Below the pieces are notes generated by a model, which made no database searches, was not told where the DNA came from, and worked only from the letters and a program-made list of their open reading frames with translations. From Cytobacillus sp. S13-E01 (GTDB lineage Bacteria > Bacillota > Bacilli > Bacillales > Bacillaceae_L): a stretch of 64,000 bases of DNA. Positions 29,811-38,696 of the stretch are shown one piece after another. The position numbers and the translations under genes are program-made. The stretch is from assembly GCF_029193815.1 (NCBI RefSeq), contig NZ_JARFVC010000009.1:1-64000 (forward strand), given 5' to 3'. Numbering within the stretch: position 1 is the first letter of the stretch; the number at the start of each line of letters is the position of its first letter.

Positions 29811-29853
29811 AAGATGCACTTTCTAAGTTACCGCTAGAAAGTGCATTCTTTTA
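29811..29853 (+). terminator. Terminator-like hairpin inside the leu operon, before leuC
   Basis: ATGCACTTTCTA (29813-29824) and TAGAAAGTGCAT (29835-29846) pair perfectly over 12 bases, then TCTTTTA. The T tract is interrupted, so it may be only a partial stop, reducing leuCD expression relative to leuAB. Confidence 0.6.
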
Positions 29854-29903
29854 TCAAAGGCTCTTTTCTAACAGCCTTATCACAAAAAAAGAGGTGGTTG
29901 TGC

Positions 29904-31331
29904 ATGAAGCCAAAAACTATTATCGAAAAAATATGGGATCAACATATTGTTCATTTTGAAGAAGGAAAACCAGACTTACTATATATAGATTTACATCTCG
30001 TCCATGAAGTAACCTCCCCACAAGCTTTTGAAGGATTGCGTATAAAAAATAGAAAAGTGCGACGCCCAGATTTGACGTATGCAACGATGGATCACAACGT
30101 CCCAACTTTGAATCGTTACATTATCCAAGATGATATTGCGCAAAACCAAATGAGTGCACTCGAACAAAATTGTCAAGAATTTACAATTCCACTAGCCGAT
30201 TTACATAGTCCAGATCAAGGGATTGTCCACGTAATTGGGCCAGACCTTGGTCTTACCCAACCTGGAAAAACAATCGTCTGCGGTGACAGTCATACTTCAA
30301 CGCACGGTGCTTTTGGCTCTCTAGCTTTTGGAATTGGGACAAGTGAAGTTGAACATGTCCTTGCAACTCAAACACTATGGCAGCATAAACCTAAAACACT
30401 TCAGGTTAACATTACTGGTAAATTAGCAATCGGTGTATCAGCAAAAGACGTTATTCTAGCAATCATCAATAAGTTTGGTATTGATTTTGGCACAGGTCAT
30501 ATTATCGAGTTTACTGGCGATGTTATTAAAAATTTTTCAATGGAAGAAAGAATGACTGTCTGTAATATGTCAATTGAAGCTGGTGCAAAGGCTGGGTTAG
30601 TTAGCCCAGATGAAACAACATTTTCTTATTTAAAGGGAAGAAAATATACTCCTATTGGTGATGACTTTGATGAAGCAGTAGCTTTGTGGTCAAGGCTTGC
30701 AACTGATGAGGGCGCTTCTTATGACAAGGTTGTGGAAATTGAAGGAGAAAGTATTGCTCCGACTGTCACTTGGGGAACAAATCCAGGTATGAGTGTTTCA
30801 ATTGATCAAAGTCTTCCCAATCCGCTAGATTTTGATAATGAGGACGATCAAAAAGCGGCTTATCGTGCATATGACTATATGGGATTAACACCAGGAACAT
30901 CTCTTTTGGATGTACCTTTAGAGCATGTTTTTATTGGATCGTGCACGAATTCACGAATTGGTGACTTAAGAGAAGCAGCTAAGGTAATTAAAGGAAAGAA
31001 AGTGTCAAAGAATGTTCGTGCAATGGTTGTGCCAGGTTCGCAAGAGGTTAAGCGCCAAGCTGAAGAGGAAGGCTTGGCCAGCATTTTTATAGAGGCTGGA
31101 TTTGAGTGGAGAGATTCAGGCTGCAGTATGTGCTTAAGTATGAATCCGGATATCGTACCAAGTGGTGAAAGATGTGCCTCAACATCTAATCGAAATTTTG
31201 AAGGAAGACAAGGAAATGGTGCCAGAACCCATCTTGTAAGTCCTGCGATGGCCGCTGCAGCAGCGATTTATGGGAAATTTATTGATATAAGAAAACTTCA
31301 AGAACAAGTCGTAAACTATGGGGGGAAGTAA
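29904..31331 (+). CDS. leuC: 3-isopropylmalate dehydratase large subunit
   Basis: 475 residues from ATG 29904 with AAAGAGGTGG upstream; the alternative start at 29841 lies in the hairpin. Aconitase family: [14 protein letters not shown] near 130-143, and the [4Fe-4S] cysteines in [11 protein letters not shown] near 350 and [12 protein letters not shown] near 408-415. Isomerises 2- to 3-isopropylmalate together with LeuD. leuD begins at the next base after its stop. Confidence 0.95.
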   Translation: MKPKTIIEKIWDQHIVHFEEGKPDLLYIDLHLVHEVTSPQAFEGLRIKNRKVRRPDLTYATMDHNVPTLNRYIIQDDIAQNQMSALEQNCQEFTIPLADLHSPDQGIVHVIGPDLGLTQPGKTIVCGDSHTSTHGAFGSLAFGIGTSEVEHVLATQTLWQHKPKTLQVNITGKLAIGVSAKDVILAIINKFGIDFGTGHIIEFTGDVIKNFSMEERMTVCNMSIEAGAKAGLVSPDETTFSYLKGRKYTPIGDDFDEAVALWSRLATDEGASYDKVVEIEGESIAPTVTWGTNPGMSVSIDQSLPNPLDFDNEDDQKAAYRAYDYMGLTPGTSLLDVPLEHVFIGSCTNSRIGDLREAAKVIKGKKVSKNVRAMVVPGSQEVKRQAEEEGLASIFIEAGFEWRDSGCSMCLSMNPDIVPSGERCASTSNRNFEGRQGNGARTHLVSPAMAAAAAIYGKFIDIRKLQEQVVNYGGK

Positions 31332-31922
31332 ATGTCTTCAATAAAGGTACACACAGGAAAGGTTGCAGGTTTAAATCGAACGAATGTCGATACTGATCAA
31401 ATCATTCCGAAGCAATTTTTAAAAAGAATAGAACGTACAGGATTTGGGCAATTCTTGTTTTATAATTGGCGTTACAACCAAGATGGTATCTTAAATTCCG
31501 ATTTTGAGCTAAATCGTCCAGAGAATGCTGGAGCAAGTATTTTAGTATCCAGTTACAACTTTGGCTGTGGTTCTTCAAGAGAACATGCTCCATGGGCATT
31601 GTTAGACTACGGTTTCCATGTGGTTATTGCTCCCTCGTTTGCAGACATTTTTTATAATAACTGTCTTAAAAACGGTATTGTACCAGTCGTTTTACATAGT
31701 GATGATACCAATTATTTACTAGAAAGATCACTAGACAAAGACTATCAGTGTACAGTATCACTTGATGAACAACGGGTATTTGATAGCTTTGGATTTGAAA
31801 AGACTTTTGAAATTGATCAGCACTGGAAGTCGATGTTGGTAAACGGACTCGATGAAATCGGTTTAACACTCTCATACGAAGAACAAATCACTAATTTTGA
31901 ACAGAAATCAACTACCAATTAA
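31332..31922 (+). CDS. leuD: 3-isopropylmalate dehydratase small subunit
   Basis: 196 residues. Signature NVDTDQIIPKQFLKRIERTG near 17-36, FGCGSSREHAPWAL near 76-89 and FADIFYNNCLKNGIVP near 101-116. Partner of LeuC; last gene of the ilv-leu operon. GGGGG lies just upstream inside leuC. Confidence 0.96.
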   Translation: MSSIKVHTGKVAGLNRTNVDTDQIIPKQFLKRIERTGFGQFLFYNWRYNQDGILNSDFELNRPENAGASILVSSYNFGCGSSREHAPWALLDYGFHVVIAPSFADIFYNNCLKNGIVPVVLHSDDTNYLLERSLDKDYQCTVSLDEQRVFDSFGFEKTFEIDQHWKSMLVNGLDEIGLTLSYEEQITNFEQKSTTN

Positions 31923-31936
31923 TATAAGTAGCATTT

Positions 31937-31972
31937 GATAGGGGACACCACATGTCCCCTATTGTTTTATTT
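31937..31972 (+). terminator. Terminator of the ilv-leu operon
   Basis: ATAGGGGACA and TGTCCCCTAT pair around CCACA, followed by TGTTTTATTT. Confidence 0.85.
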
Positions 31973-32129
31973 AAAAGACATTGTTAAACTAATACCCAAG
32001 TTTGTTACTTGAAGCAAAGTATTAAAATCAGTAACTTAAGTGATGTTCGAATCCTTCTATTATAAAAAATTGTATTTGGTTCGTACTAGAACATCGAATA
32101 TGATAAGTTAAAGTTTGGGGTTGTATTAG

Positions 32130-33155
32130 GTGGGTAATCAATCAAATGAAAAAAAAGCAAAAATCATCCAATTTCCTAATTTAAAAGAACGCTTACTTGA
32201 AAAAGGGATGGAAGCAATTCAAAATAAGAATTTTTCTAAAGCGTTGGACCTTTTGTCTCAAGCGAAGGAAAATGAAATTCAAGATCCTGAATTAGAATTT
32301 GGAATCGTTCTCTGCTTATTTGAATTAGGAAGACTAGCTGAAGCCAAATTAGCATGTAAAAAAATGTTGCTAGAGGATGTAGGCGACTATTATAAAGTTC
32401 TTCAATTTTATTTAACAATCCTTATCCAACTTGGAGAATATAATGAGGTCCAATCAACACTCGAGGCTGTCTTTGAAGAAGATCGAGTTCCTCCTCAGTA
32501 TGCAGAAAATTTATTTAACCTTCTGGAATTCAGTAGGAAATTCAATAAGCCTATTGAGGAACCAACCGACAAATACGATTTGCCTGATAAAATTGACACA
32601 ATTCGACAAACCCTATTAGTAGGAAAAGATAAAACTGCACAACTGAAAGTCATACAATCGTTAAAGGATAGTAATATTTCAAAATATATGGAGTTAGTAC
32701 AAACCTTTTTAGAAGATGCAGATAAGGATTTAATTTTAAAAACAATGATCCTTCAATTATTGATCGACCATTCTATTGATAAAGAAGTTAACGTTGAAAA
32801 AATGGGTAAGTACATAATTGTTATTCCTTCAAAGCTAAGAGACATTTCAGAGGAGGAATATGCAATTAAAGTCCTAGATTGTTTAGAAGATAACTTAGGT
32901 AACGACAACCCAAGTCTCTTTGAGGTAGTTAAAGAAATATGGCTAAGGCACTTATATGTTATTTATCCATTTACTCCAAATGACTACGAAAGTAACGTAT
33001 GGTCTGCAGCTCTTCATATGTATGGGAATGAACTACATGGTGCTATAATTGAAAATGGAGAAATAGAGAATTTGTATGGTGTTAAGGAGCAAAAAGTTAA
33101 TAAGGCACTGATCCTGATTAAAAAAATAGAAAAAATTTCTTTTTTTGAAATCTAA
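32130..33155 (+). CDS. ysoA: TPR-repeat protein (YsoA-like)
   Basis: 341 residues, cytoplasmic. At least three tetratricopeptide-like helical pairs in the first 130 residues (GMEAIQNKNFSKALDLLSQA, LEFGIVLCLFELGRLAEAKL, LTILIQLGEYNEVQSTLEAV); the C-terminal half (about 150-341) is helical without a known motif. Function unknown; likely a protein-protein adaptor. GTG start with GGGG upstream. It sits between leuD and tig exactly as ysoA does in B. subtilis. Confidence 0.8.
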   Translation: MGNQSNEKKAKIIQFPNLKERLLEKGMEAIQNKNFSKALDLLSQAKENEIQDPELEFGIVLCLFELGRLAEAKLACKKMLLEDVGDYYKVLQFYLTILIQLGEYNEVQSTLEAVFEEDRVPPQYAENLFNLLEFSRKFNKPIEEPTDKYDLPDKIDTIRQTLLVGKDKTAQLKVIQSLKDSNISKYMELVQTFLEDADKDLILKTMILQLLIDHSIDKEVNVEKMGKYIIVIPSKLRDISEEEYAIKVLDCLEDNLGNDNPSLFEVVKEIWLRHLYVIYPFTPNDYESNVWSAALHMYGNELHGAIIENGEIENLYGVKEQKVNKALILIKKIEKISFFEI

Positions 33156-33164
33156 TTCAAGCTG

Positions 33165-33192
33165 TTGAAAGGAAGATAGAGTGTGTTATAAT
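33165..33192 (+). promoter_or_regulatory. Sigma-A promoter of tig
   Basis: TTGAAA (33165-33170), 16-base spacer, TATAAT (33187-33192). The leader to the tig start is about 225 bases with no recognised element. Confidence 0.7.
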
Positions 33193-33424
33193 GTAATGGT
33201 TGTAAAATACTCGTATGCCTACATATAAAGTAAAAAAGATTACTACATAAGCATGGCGGTATAAATAGATAATGACTTGTTAACAATGGGCAAATATACA
33301 GTTTGTCCAACAGTCGACGGTTAGATATGTGCAATCATTTAGAGGATCACCCTAATTTTATGACAGCATATTCATTATCTGACAAAGTAAATTTACTATC
33401 ATAATAGATGCTGGAGGGAAATAT

Positions 33425-34711
33425 ATGTCTGTAAAATGGGAAAAATTAGAAGGAAATGAAGGTGTCTTAACTATTGAAGTTGACGCCGATAAAGTAAATC
33501 TTGGAATTGACGAAGCTTTTAAAAAGGTTGTTAAACAAGTTAACGTACCTGGTTTTCGTAAAGGGAAAATGCCACGTAACTTATTTGAGAAAAAATTTGG
33601 TGTAGAATCATTATACCAAGATGCACTAGATATTATTTTACCAGATGCATATGCTAATGCGATTGACGAAGCTGGTATTGAGCCAGTAGACCGTCCAGAA
33701 ATCGACATTGAGCAAATGGAGAAAGGTCAAAACCTTATCTTTACTGCAAAGGTAACAGTTAAGCCAGAAGTTAAACTAGGTCAATACAAAAACCTTGAAG
33801 TTGAAAAAATTGACCCAACTGTAACGGATGAAGATGTAGAAAATGAATTAAAGTCTATCCAAGAGCGCCATGCTGAATTAGTTGTAAAAGAAGAAGGTTC
33901 AGTAGAAAACGGAAATACAGTAGTCATCGACTTCGAAGGCTATGTTGATGGAGAAGCATTTGAAGGCGGTACTGCTGAAAACTATACATTAGAAATTGGT
34001 TCAGGTACATTCATCCCAGGTTTCGAGGAGCAATTGGTAGGTCTTGAAGCGGGTGCACAAAAGGATGTAGAAGTATCTTTCCCTGAAGAATATCATGCTG
34101 AAAACTTGGCAGGAAAACTAGCAACTTTCAAAGTGAAATTACATGAAATTAAAGCAAAAGAACTTCCTGCTTTAGATGACGAATTAGCTAAAGATGCTGA
34201 TAATGAAGTAGAAACTCTTGCTGAATTAAAAGCAAAAACGAAACAACGTTTAGAAGAAACAAAAAAGAATGAAGCAGAAAATAGCCTTCGTGATACAGTA
34301 ATTGAAAAAGCTGCTGCCAATGCAGAAGTTGATATTCCTGAAGCAATGGTAAACACTGAGCTTGATCGTATGTTAAAAGAATTTGAGCAACGTTTACAAA
34401 TGCAAGGAATGAACATGGATCTTTACTTCCAGTTCTCAGGACAAGATGAAAATGCACTTCGCGAACAAATGAAAGATGATGCAGGAAAACGTGTTCGCAT
34501 CAACTTAACATTAGAAGCAATTGCAAAAGAAGAAAATATTGAAGTTACTGATGAAGAAGTTACTGAAGAATTAGATAAAATGGCAGAAATGTACCAAACA
34601 CCACTAGCCAACTTGAAGAAAATGCTAGGTAGCCTTGAAGGAGTTAAAGAGGATCTAAAAATCCGTAAGGCAATCGAATTTCTTGTAGAAAATAGCACTG
34701 ATGTTGCATAA
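33425..34711 (+). CDS. tig: Trigger factor, ribosome-associated chaperone and peptidyl-prolyl isomerase
   Basis: 428 residues. N-terminal ribosome-binding domain with the loop [18 protein letters not shown] near 40-57, central FKBP-type domain ([22 protein letters not shown] near 160-182; [10 protein letters not shown] near 198), and a long helical C-terminal chaperone domain. Binds nascent chains at the exit tunnel. Strong AGGAGGG-type site. Followed by its own terminator; clpX comes next, as in many bacteria. Confidence 0.97.
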   Translation: MSVKWEKLEGNEGVLTIEVDADKVNLGIDEAFKKVVKQVNVPGFRKGKMPRNLFEKKFGVESLYQDALDIILPDAYANAIDEAGIEPVDRPEIDIEQMEKGQNLIFTAKVTVKPEVKLGQYKNLEVEKIDPTVTDEDVENELKSIQERHAELVVKEEGSVENGNTVVIDFEGYVDGEAFEGGTAENYTLEIGSGTFIPGFEEQLVGLEAGAQKDVEVSFPEEYHAENLAGKLATFKVKLHEIKAKELPALDDELAKDADNEVETLAELKAKTKQRLEETKKNEAENSLRDTVIEKAAANAEVDIPEAMVNTELDRMLKEFEQRLQMQGMNMDLYFQFSGQDENALREQMKDDAGKRVRINLTLEAIAKEENIEVTDEEVTEELDKMAEMYQTPLANLKKMLGSLEGVKEDLKIRKAIEFLVENSTDVA

Positions 34712-34724
34712 TAGTAAGTAAGGG

Positions 34725-34757
34725 AACAAGGCGCGACTTGATCGTGCCTTGTTTTAT
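34725..34757 (+). terminator. Terminator after tig
   Basis: AACAAGGCGCGA and TCGTGCCTTGTT pair (one mismatch) and run into TTATAAC. Confidence 0.75.
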
Positions 34758-34814
34758 AACTATTTTATTACATAGAGACTTGGATACGGTTGTTTTTTAA
34801 ACAAAAAATAACTT

Positions 34815-34908
34815 TTAAGCCAATCCGTCCGGAAGGTAAAGAACAACCTTCCAGTTGGCTTGTCTTATGCTTGTCGCTCAGGTAGGCGGGCGCGCCTTGC
34901 GCTTTTGT
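34815..34908 (+). repeat. Interspersed fold-back repeat, 5'-truncated copy
   Basis: Begins abruptly at TTAAGCCAATCCGTCCGGAAGG, keeps the inner hairpin and the right arm (GGTAGGCGGGCGCGCCTTGC), but the TCTAGCTCC left arm is missing. Lies in the 478-base gap between tig and clpX; the remainder (34909-35190) is AT-rich with no element I recognise. Confidence 0.8.
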
Positions 34909-35190
34909 TGTATCAAAGTAAGTAAACATAAGTTTTATTATTGAATTAATGGGAAAGATAAGATTAGGGTTATCTATTTTTGGTTTCTTGATCTTTCTTT
35001 ACCTACATAATCTTTTTGCGCTAAGCAACATAATTTTCATATTTTTTCACTACATATTAACAAAAGAGTTATTACTACCAGTTTTATGTGTGAGTGTGGT
35101 AAAATCCACTACATAACTATTTTTATTAGACATAATAAAAAGGTCTGTTTACTAAAAAATAAGATATAGACATTTATAAGGGGTGACAGG

Positions 35191-36453
35191 ATGTTTAAAT
35201 TTAACGACGAGAAAGGGCAATTAAAATGCTCCTTTTGTGGTAAAACACAGGATCAAGTTCGTAAATTAGTAGCTGGTCCAGGCGTTTATATATGTGATGA
35301 ATGTATCGAATTGTGTACCGAAATTGTAGAAGAAGAACTTGGTACGGAAGAAGAAGTTGAATTCAAAGACGTTCCGAAGCCAAAAGAAATAAGAGAAATC
35401 TTAGATGAGTATGTTATTGGCCAAGATTCTGCGAAAAAGTCTTTGTCAGTTGCAGTTTATAATCACTACAAGCGTATAAATTCTAATAGTAAAATCGATG
35501 ACGTGGAATTATCAAAAAGTAATATTGTTATGATCGGACCAACTGGTAGCGGTAAAACGTTACTCGCTCAAACTTTAGCGCGAATTCTTAACGTTCCATT
35601 TGCAATTGCAGATGCAACTTCATTAACAGAAGCAGGTTATGTAGGGGAAGACGTAGAAAACATTCTTTTAAAACTTATCCAAGCGGCAGATTATGATGTG
35701 GAAAAAGCAGAAAAAGGAATTATCTACATTGATGAAATTGATAAAGTTGCACGAAAATCAGAAAACCCTTCTATTACACGTGATGTTTCCGGTGAAGGTG
35801 TGCAACAAGCCTTATTAAAAATTCTAGAAGGTACTGTTGCAAGTGTTCCACCACAAGGCGGACGAAAACACCCGCATCAAGAATTTATTCAGATTGACAC
35901 TACCAATATTCTTTTTGTTTGTGGTGGTGCATTCGATGGAATAGAGCAAATTGTTAAACGTCGTTTAGGTAAAAAAGTAATTGGGTTTGGGTCAGAAGCA
36001 AAACAAGATGATTTAAACCAAAAAGAATTACTGTCAAAAGCTCTACCAGAAGACTTATTAAAATTCGGGCTGATTCCAGAGTTTATTGGAAGACTTCCGG
36101 TAATTGCAAGCCTTGAGCCACTTGATGAAGAAGCATTGGTGGAAATTCTAACCAAACCGAAAAATGCATTAGTTAAACAATATCAAAAAATGCTTGAATT
36201 AGACGCTGTAGAGTTAGACTTTGAAGATGGTGCCCTACTTGAAATTGCTAAAAAAGCAATTGAAAGAAAAACGGGAGCACGTGGATTACGTTCAATTATT
36301 GAAGGAATTATGTTAGATGTTATGTTTGATCTACCTTCAAGAGATGACATTACAAAATGTGTAATTACTGCTGAAACGGTAAGAGATAATATTGCACCAA
36401 AACTACTTTTAGATGATGGAACTGTTGTGGAAGACGCAAAAAATTCAGCATAA
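35191..36453 (+). CDS. clpX: ATP-dependent Clp protease ATP-binding subunit ClpX
   Basis: 420 residues. N-terminal C4 zinc finger (CSFCGKTQ near 11-18 and CDECIELC near 33-40), Walker A GPTGSGKT near 117, Walker [10 protein letters not shown] near 180, the ClpP-contact IGF loop [12 protein letters not shown] near 263, and a C-terminal sensor-2 region ([13 protein letters not shown] near 364). AAA+ unfoldase feeding ClpP. AGGGG site before the ATG. Confidence 0.97.
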   Translation: MFKFNDEKGQLKCSFCGKTQDQVRKLVAGPGVYICDECIELCTEIVEEELGTEEEVEFKDVPKPKEIREILDEYVIGQDSAKKSLSVAVYNHYKRINSNSKIDDVELSKSNIVMIGPTGSGKTLLAQTLARILNVPFAIADATSLTEAGYVGEDVENILLKLIQAADYDVEKAEKGIIYIDEIDKVARKSENPSITRDVSGEGVQQALLKILEGTVASVPPQGGRKHPHQEFIQIDTTNILFVCGGAFDGIEQIVKRRLGKKVIGFGSEAKQDDLNQKELLSKALPEDLLKFGLIPEFIGRLPVIASLEPLDEEALVEILTKPKNALVKQYQKMLELDAVELDFEDGALLEIAKKAIERKTGARGLRSIIEGIMLDVMFDLPSRDDITKCVITAETVRDNIAPKLLLDDGTVVEDAKNSA

Positions 36454-36465
36454 TTTTAAAATGAA

Positions 36466-36508
36466 ACGTAGCATGGCATGGCAACCCCATACTTTGCTAC
36501 GTTTTTTC
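36466..36508 (+). terminator. Terminator after clpX
   Basis: AACGTAGCA and TGCTACGTT form the base of a stem around ATGGCATGG...CCCCATACTT, followed by TTTTTC. Confidence 0.75.
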
Positions 36509-36686
36509 TATTTTTACAGGACTTTAAAGGACGGTAAAATAGTCGGTTAGTATAGTGATTTTGATAATAACTAGCTAACACAAACGACATTTCTTTAGGC
36601 ATTAGCCTATTTCTTGTTTATTACACCCTTACATCGGAAATACTAGCTTATAACAAAGACAACTATGAGCTTAGGGAGGGTTTTTC

Positions 36687-38360
36687 ATGAGTTGGACAGG
36701 TATTGCATTATTTGTACAGCTATTTTTTGGAGTTATAATTGGTCTCTATTTTTGGAATTTACTTAAGAACCAGCGAACACAAAAAGTTTCTATCGATAAA
36801 GAATCACGTAAAGAAATGGATCAACTTCGTAAAATGAGAGCAATCACTTTAACTGAGCCACTATCCGAAAAGGTTAGGCCTACAAGCTTCAAAGATATTG
36901 TTGGACAAGCAGATGGAATTCGTGCTTTAAAGGCAGCATTATGTGGACCAAACCCGCAACATGTAATTGTTTATGGACCTCCGGGTGTTGGGAAAACAGC
37001 TGCTGCTAGATTAGTTTTAGAAGAAGCTAAGAAAAACGCAAAATCCCCATTTAAACCATCTGCTGTTTTTGTAGAATTAGATGCGACTACCGCGCGGTTT
37101 GATGAACGTGGAATAGCTGATCCGTTGATTGGTTCTGTACATGATCCAATATACCAAGGAGCCGGCGCAATGGGCCAAGCAGGTATTCCCCAACCAAAAC
37201 AAGGTGCAGTGACACATGCACATGGTGGCGTTCTTTTCATCGATGAGATAGGAGAGCTTCACCCTATTCAAATGAACAAAATGCTAAAAGTACTAGAAGA
37301 TCGCAAAGTATTTTTAGAAAGTGCTTACTACAATGAGGAAAATACACAAATTCCAACACATATTCATGATATTTTCAAAAATGGTCTTCCAGCAGATTTT
37401 AGAATGATTGGTGCAACTACGAGAACTCCAAATGAAATTCCACCAGCAATTCGATCGCGCTGTCTAGAAGTGTTTTTCAGGGAATTGGATCAAGATGAAA
37501 TTTCAGCTGTTGCTAGAAATGCTGCCGATAAAATTAATATGAATATCACTAATAAAGGGATTCAAACGTTATCTTCATACGCAAGAAATGGGCGAGAGGC
37601 GGTTAATATGGTACAAATTGCTGCTGGCTTAGCCATTTCAGAAGATCGTGACGGGATACTAGAAGAAGATATAGAATGGGTTATCCACTCAAGCCAAATG
37701 ACTCCGCGTTACGAAAAGAAAATTAATAAATCGTCTAGAGTAGGTCTTGTAAATGGATTAGCTGTTTTTGGGCCTAATACAGGTGCTCTGTTAGAAATAG
37801 AAGTAACTGTAATTCCAGCGATAGATAAAGGGACGATTAATATAACTGGCATTGTAGAGGAAGAGAGTATAGGGGATAGGGGGAAATCAATTCGCCGTAA
37901 AAGTATGGCAAAAGGTTCAACTGAAAATGTGATCACAGTATTACGATCAATGGGGGTACAAGCAGCTGATTTTGATATTCATGTTAATTTCCCCGGTGGA
38001 GTTCCAATAGATGGGCCTTCCGCAGGAATCGCAATGGCAACAGGAATTTATTCTGCAATCCACGAAATTCCAGTTTATAATACGGTTGCTATGACTGGTG
38101 AAATTAGTATTCATGGTAATGTTAAGCCAATAGGTGGAGTAATAGCAAAAATTAAGGCAGCAAAACAAGCTGGTGCAAGTAAAGTGATTATCCCTGCTGA
38201 AAATATGCAATCTATTCTGCGAGAGATTGAGGGGATTGAAATAATTCCTGTTACGCAATTAGAGGAAGTATTTAAAATTGCACTTGATCGATCAAGTTTT
38301 CAACAAACAGAAAAGATTATTCCAGCTGCAGCCAACTATTCTAAAACAGAATCAGTCTAA
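36687..38360 (+). CDS. lonB: Lon-like ATP-dependent protease LonB
   Basis: 557 residues. An N-terminal membrane segment (GIALFVQLFFGVIIGLYF, residues 4-21), an AAA+ module (Walker A GPPGVGKT near 97-104, Walker B GVLFIDEIGEL near 178) and a C-terminal Lon protease domain with the catalytic serine in DGPSAG near 444 and a lysine in PIGGVIAKIKAAKQAG. In B. subtilis it is made in the forespore. It lies upstream of lonA, as in other Bacillus species. Confidence 0.95.
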   Translation: MSWTGIALFVQLFFGVIIGLYFWNLLKNQRTQKVSIDKESRKEMDQLRKMRAITLTEPLSEKVRPTSFKDIVGQADGIRALKAALCGPNPQHVIVYGPPGVGKTAAARLVLEEAKKNAKSPFKPSAVFVELDATTARFDERGIADPLIGSVHDPIYQGAGAMGQAGIPQPKQGAVTHAHGGVLFIDEIGELHPIQMNKMLKVLEDRKVFLESAYYNEENTQIPTHIHDIFKNGLPADFRMIGATTRTPNEIPPAIRSRCLEVFFRELDQDEISAVARNAADKINMNITNKGIQTLSSYARNGREAVNMVQIAAGLAISEDRDGILEEDIEWVIHSSQMTPRYEKKINKSSRVGLVNGLAVFGPNTGALLEIEVTVIPAIDKGTINITGIVEEESIGDRGKSIRRKSMAKGSTENVITVLRSMGVQAADFDIHVNFPGGVPIDGPSAGIAMATGIYSAIHEIPVYNTVAMTGEISIHGNVKPIGGVIAKIKAAKQAGASKVIIPAENMQSILREIEGIEIIPVTQLEEVFKIALDRSSFQQTEKIIPAAANYSKTESV

Positions 38361-38368
38361 TGTTTAAA

Positions 38369-38440
38369 TAATTTGACTTCGACATACTATAATGGTGAAC
38401 TCCATTTTTTTAGGAGTATAGGTCGGAGTCAATTTTGTGT
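38369..38440 (+). terminator. Imperfect long inverted repeat after lonB, possible terminator
   Basis: AATTTGACT.CGAC on the left pairs with GTCG.AGTCAATT on the right, and ACTCC/GGAGT form the tip around ATTTTTTTA. The following T tract is short (TTTTGTG). Confidence 0.45.
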
Positions 38441-38518
38441 TTACGCATTATCATAGGGTAGCAAAATCTTTCGAAACCTATTTAAAGGTACAAGAAAATA
38501 AGTTTGAACTTAGTTATG

Positions 38519-38553
38519 GTGTCTAGCTTCCGGCTCCTTTGCGCTTTTCTTAA
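38519..38553 (+). repeat. Interspersed fold-back repeat, internally deleted remnant
   Basis: GTGTCTAGCTTCCGGCTCC is joined directly to TTTGCGCTTTTCTTAAG: both ends of the family remain but the roughly 90-base middle is gone. The rest of the 38361-38696 gap has no other recognised element. Confidence 0.75.
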
Positions 38554-38696
38554 GTTGTAGCTCTTAGAATAGACACTAGCAATTAAATAAGATAGAATTG
38601 TACAAAGAATCGTATTTTCTGACCATAAGCTAGAATGATGTGAAAAAACAAGATTGATCTTAGAAATAAATATGTAACTTAGAGGTGTTTTTTGCA

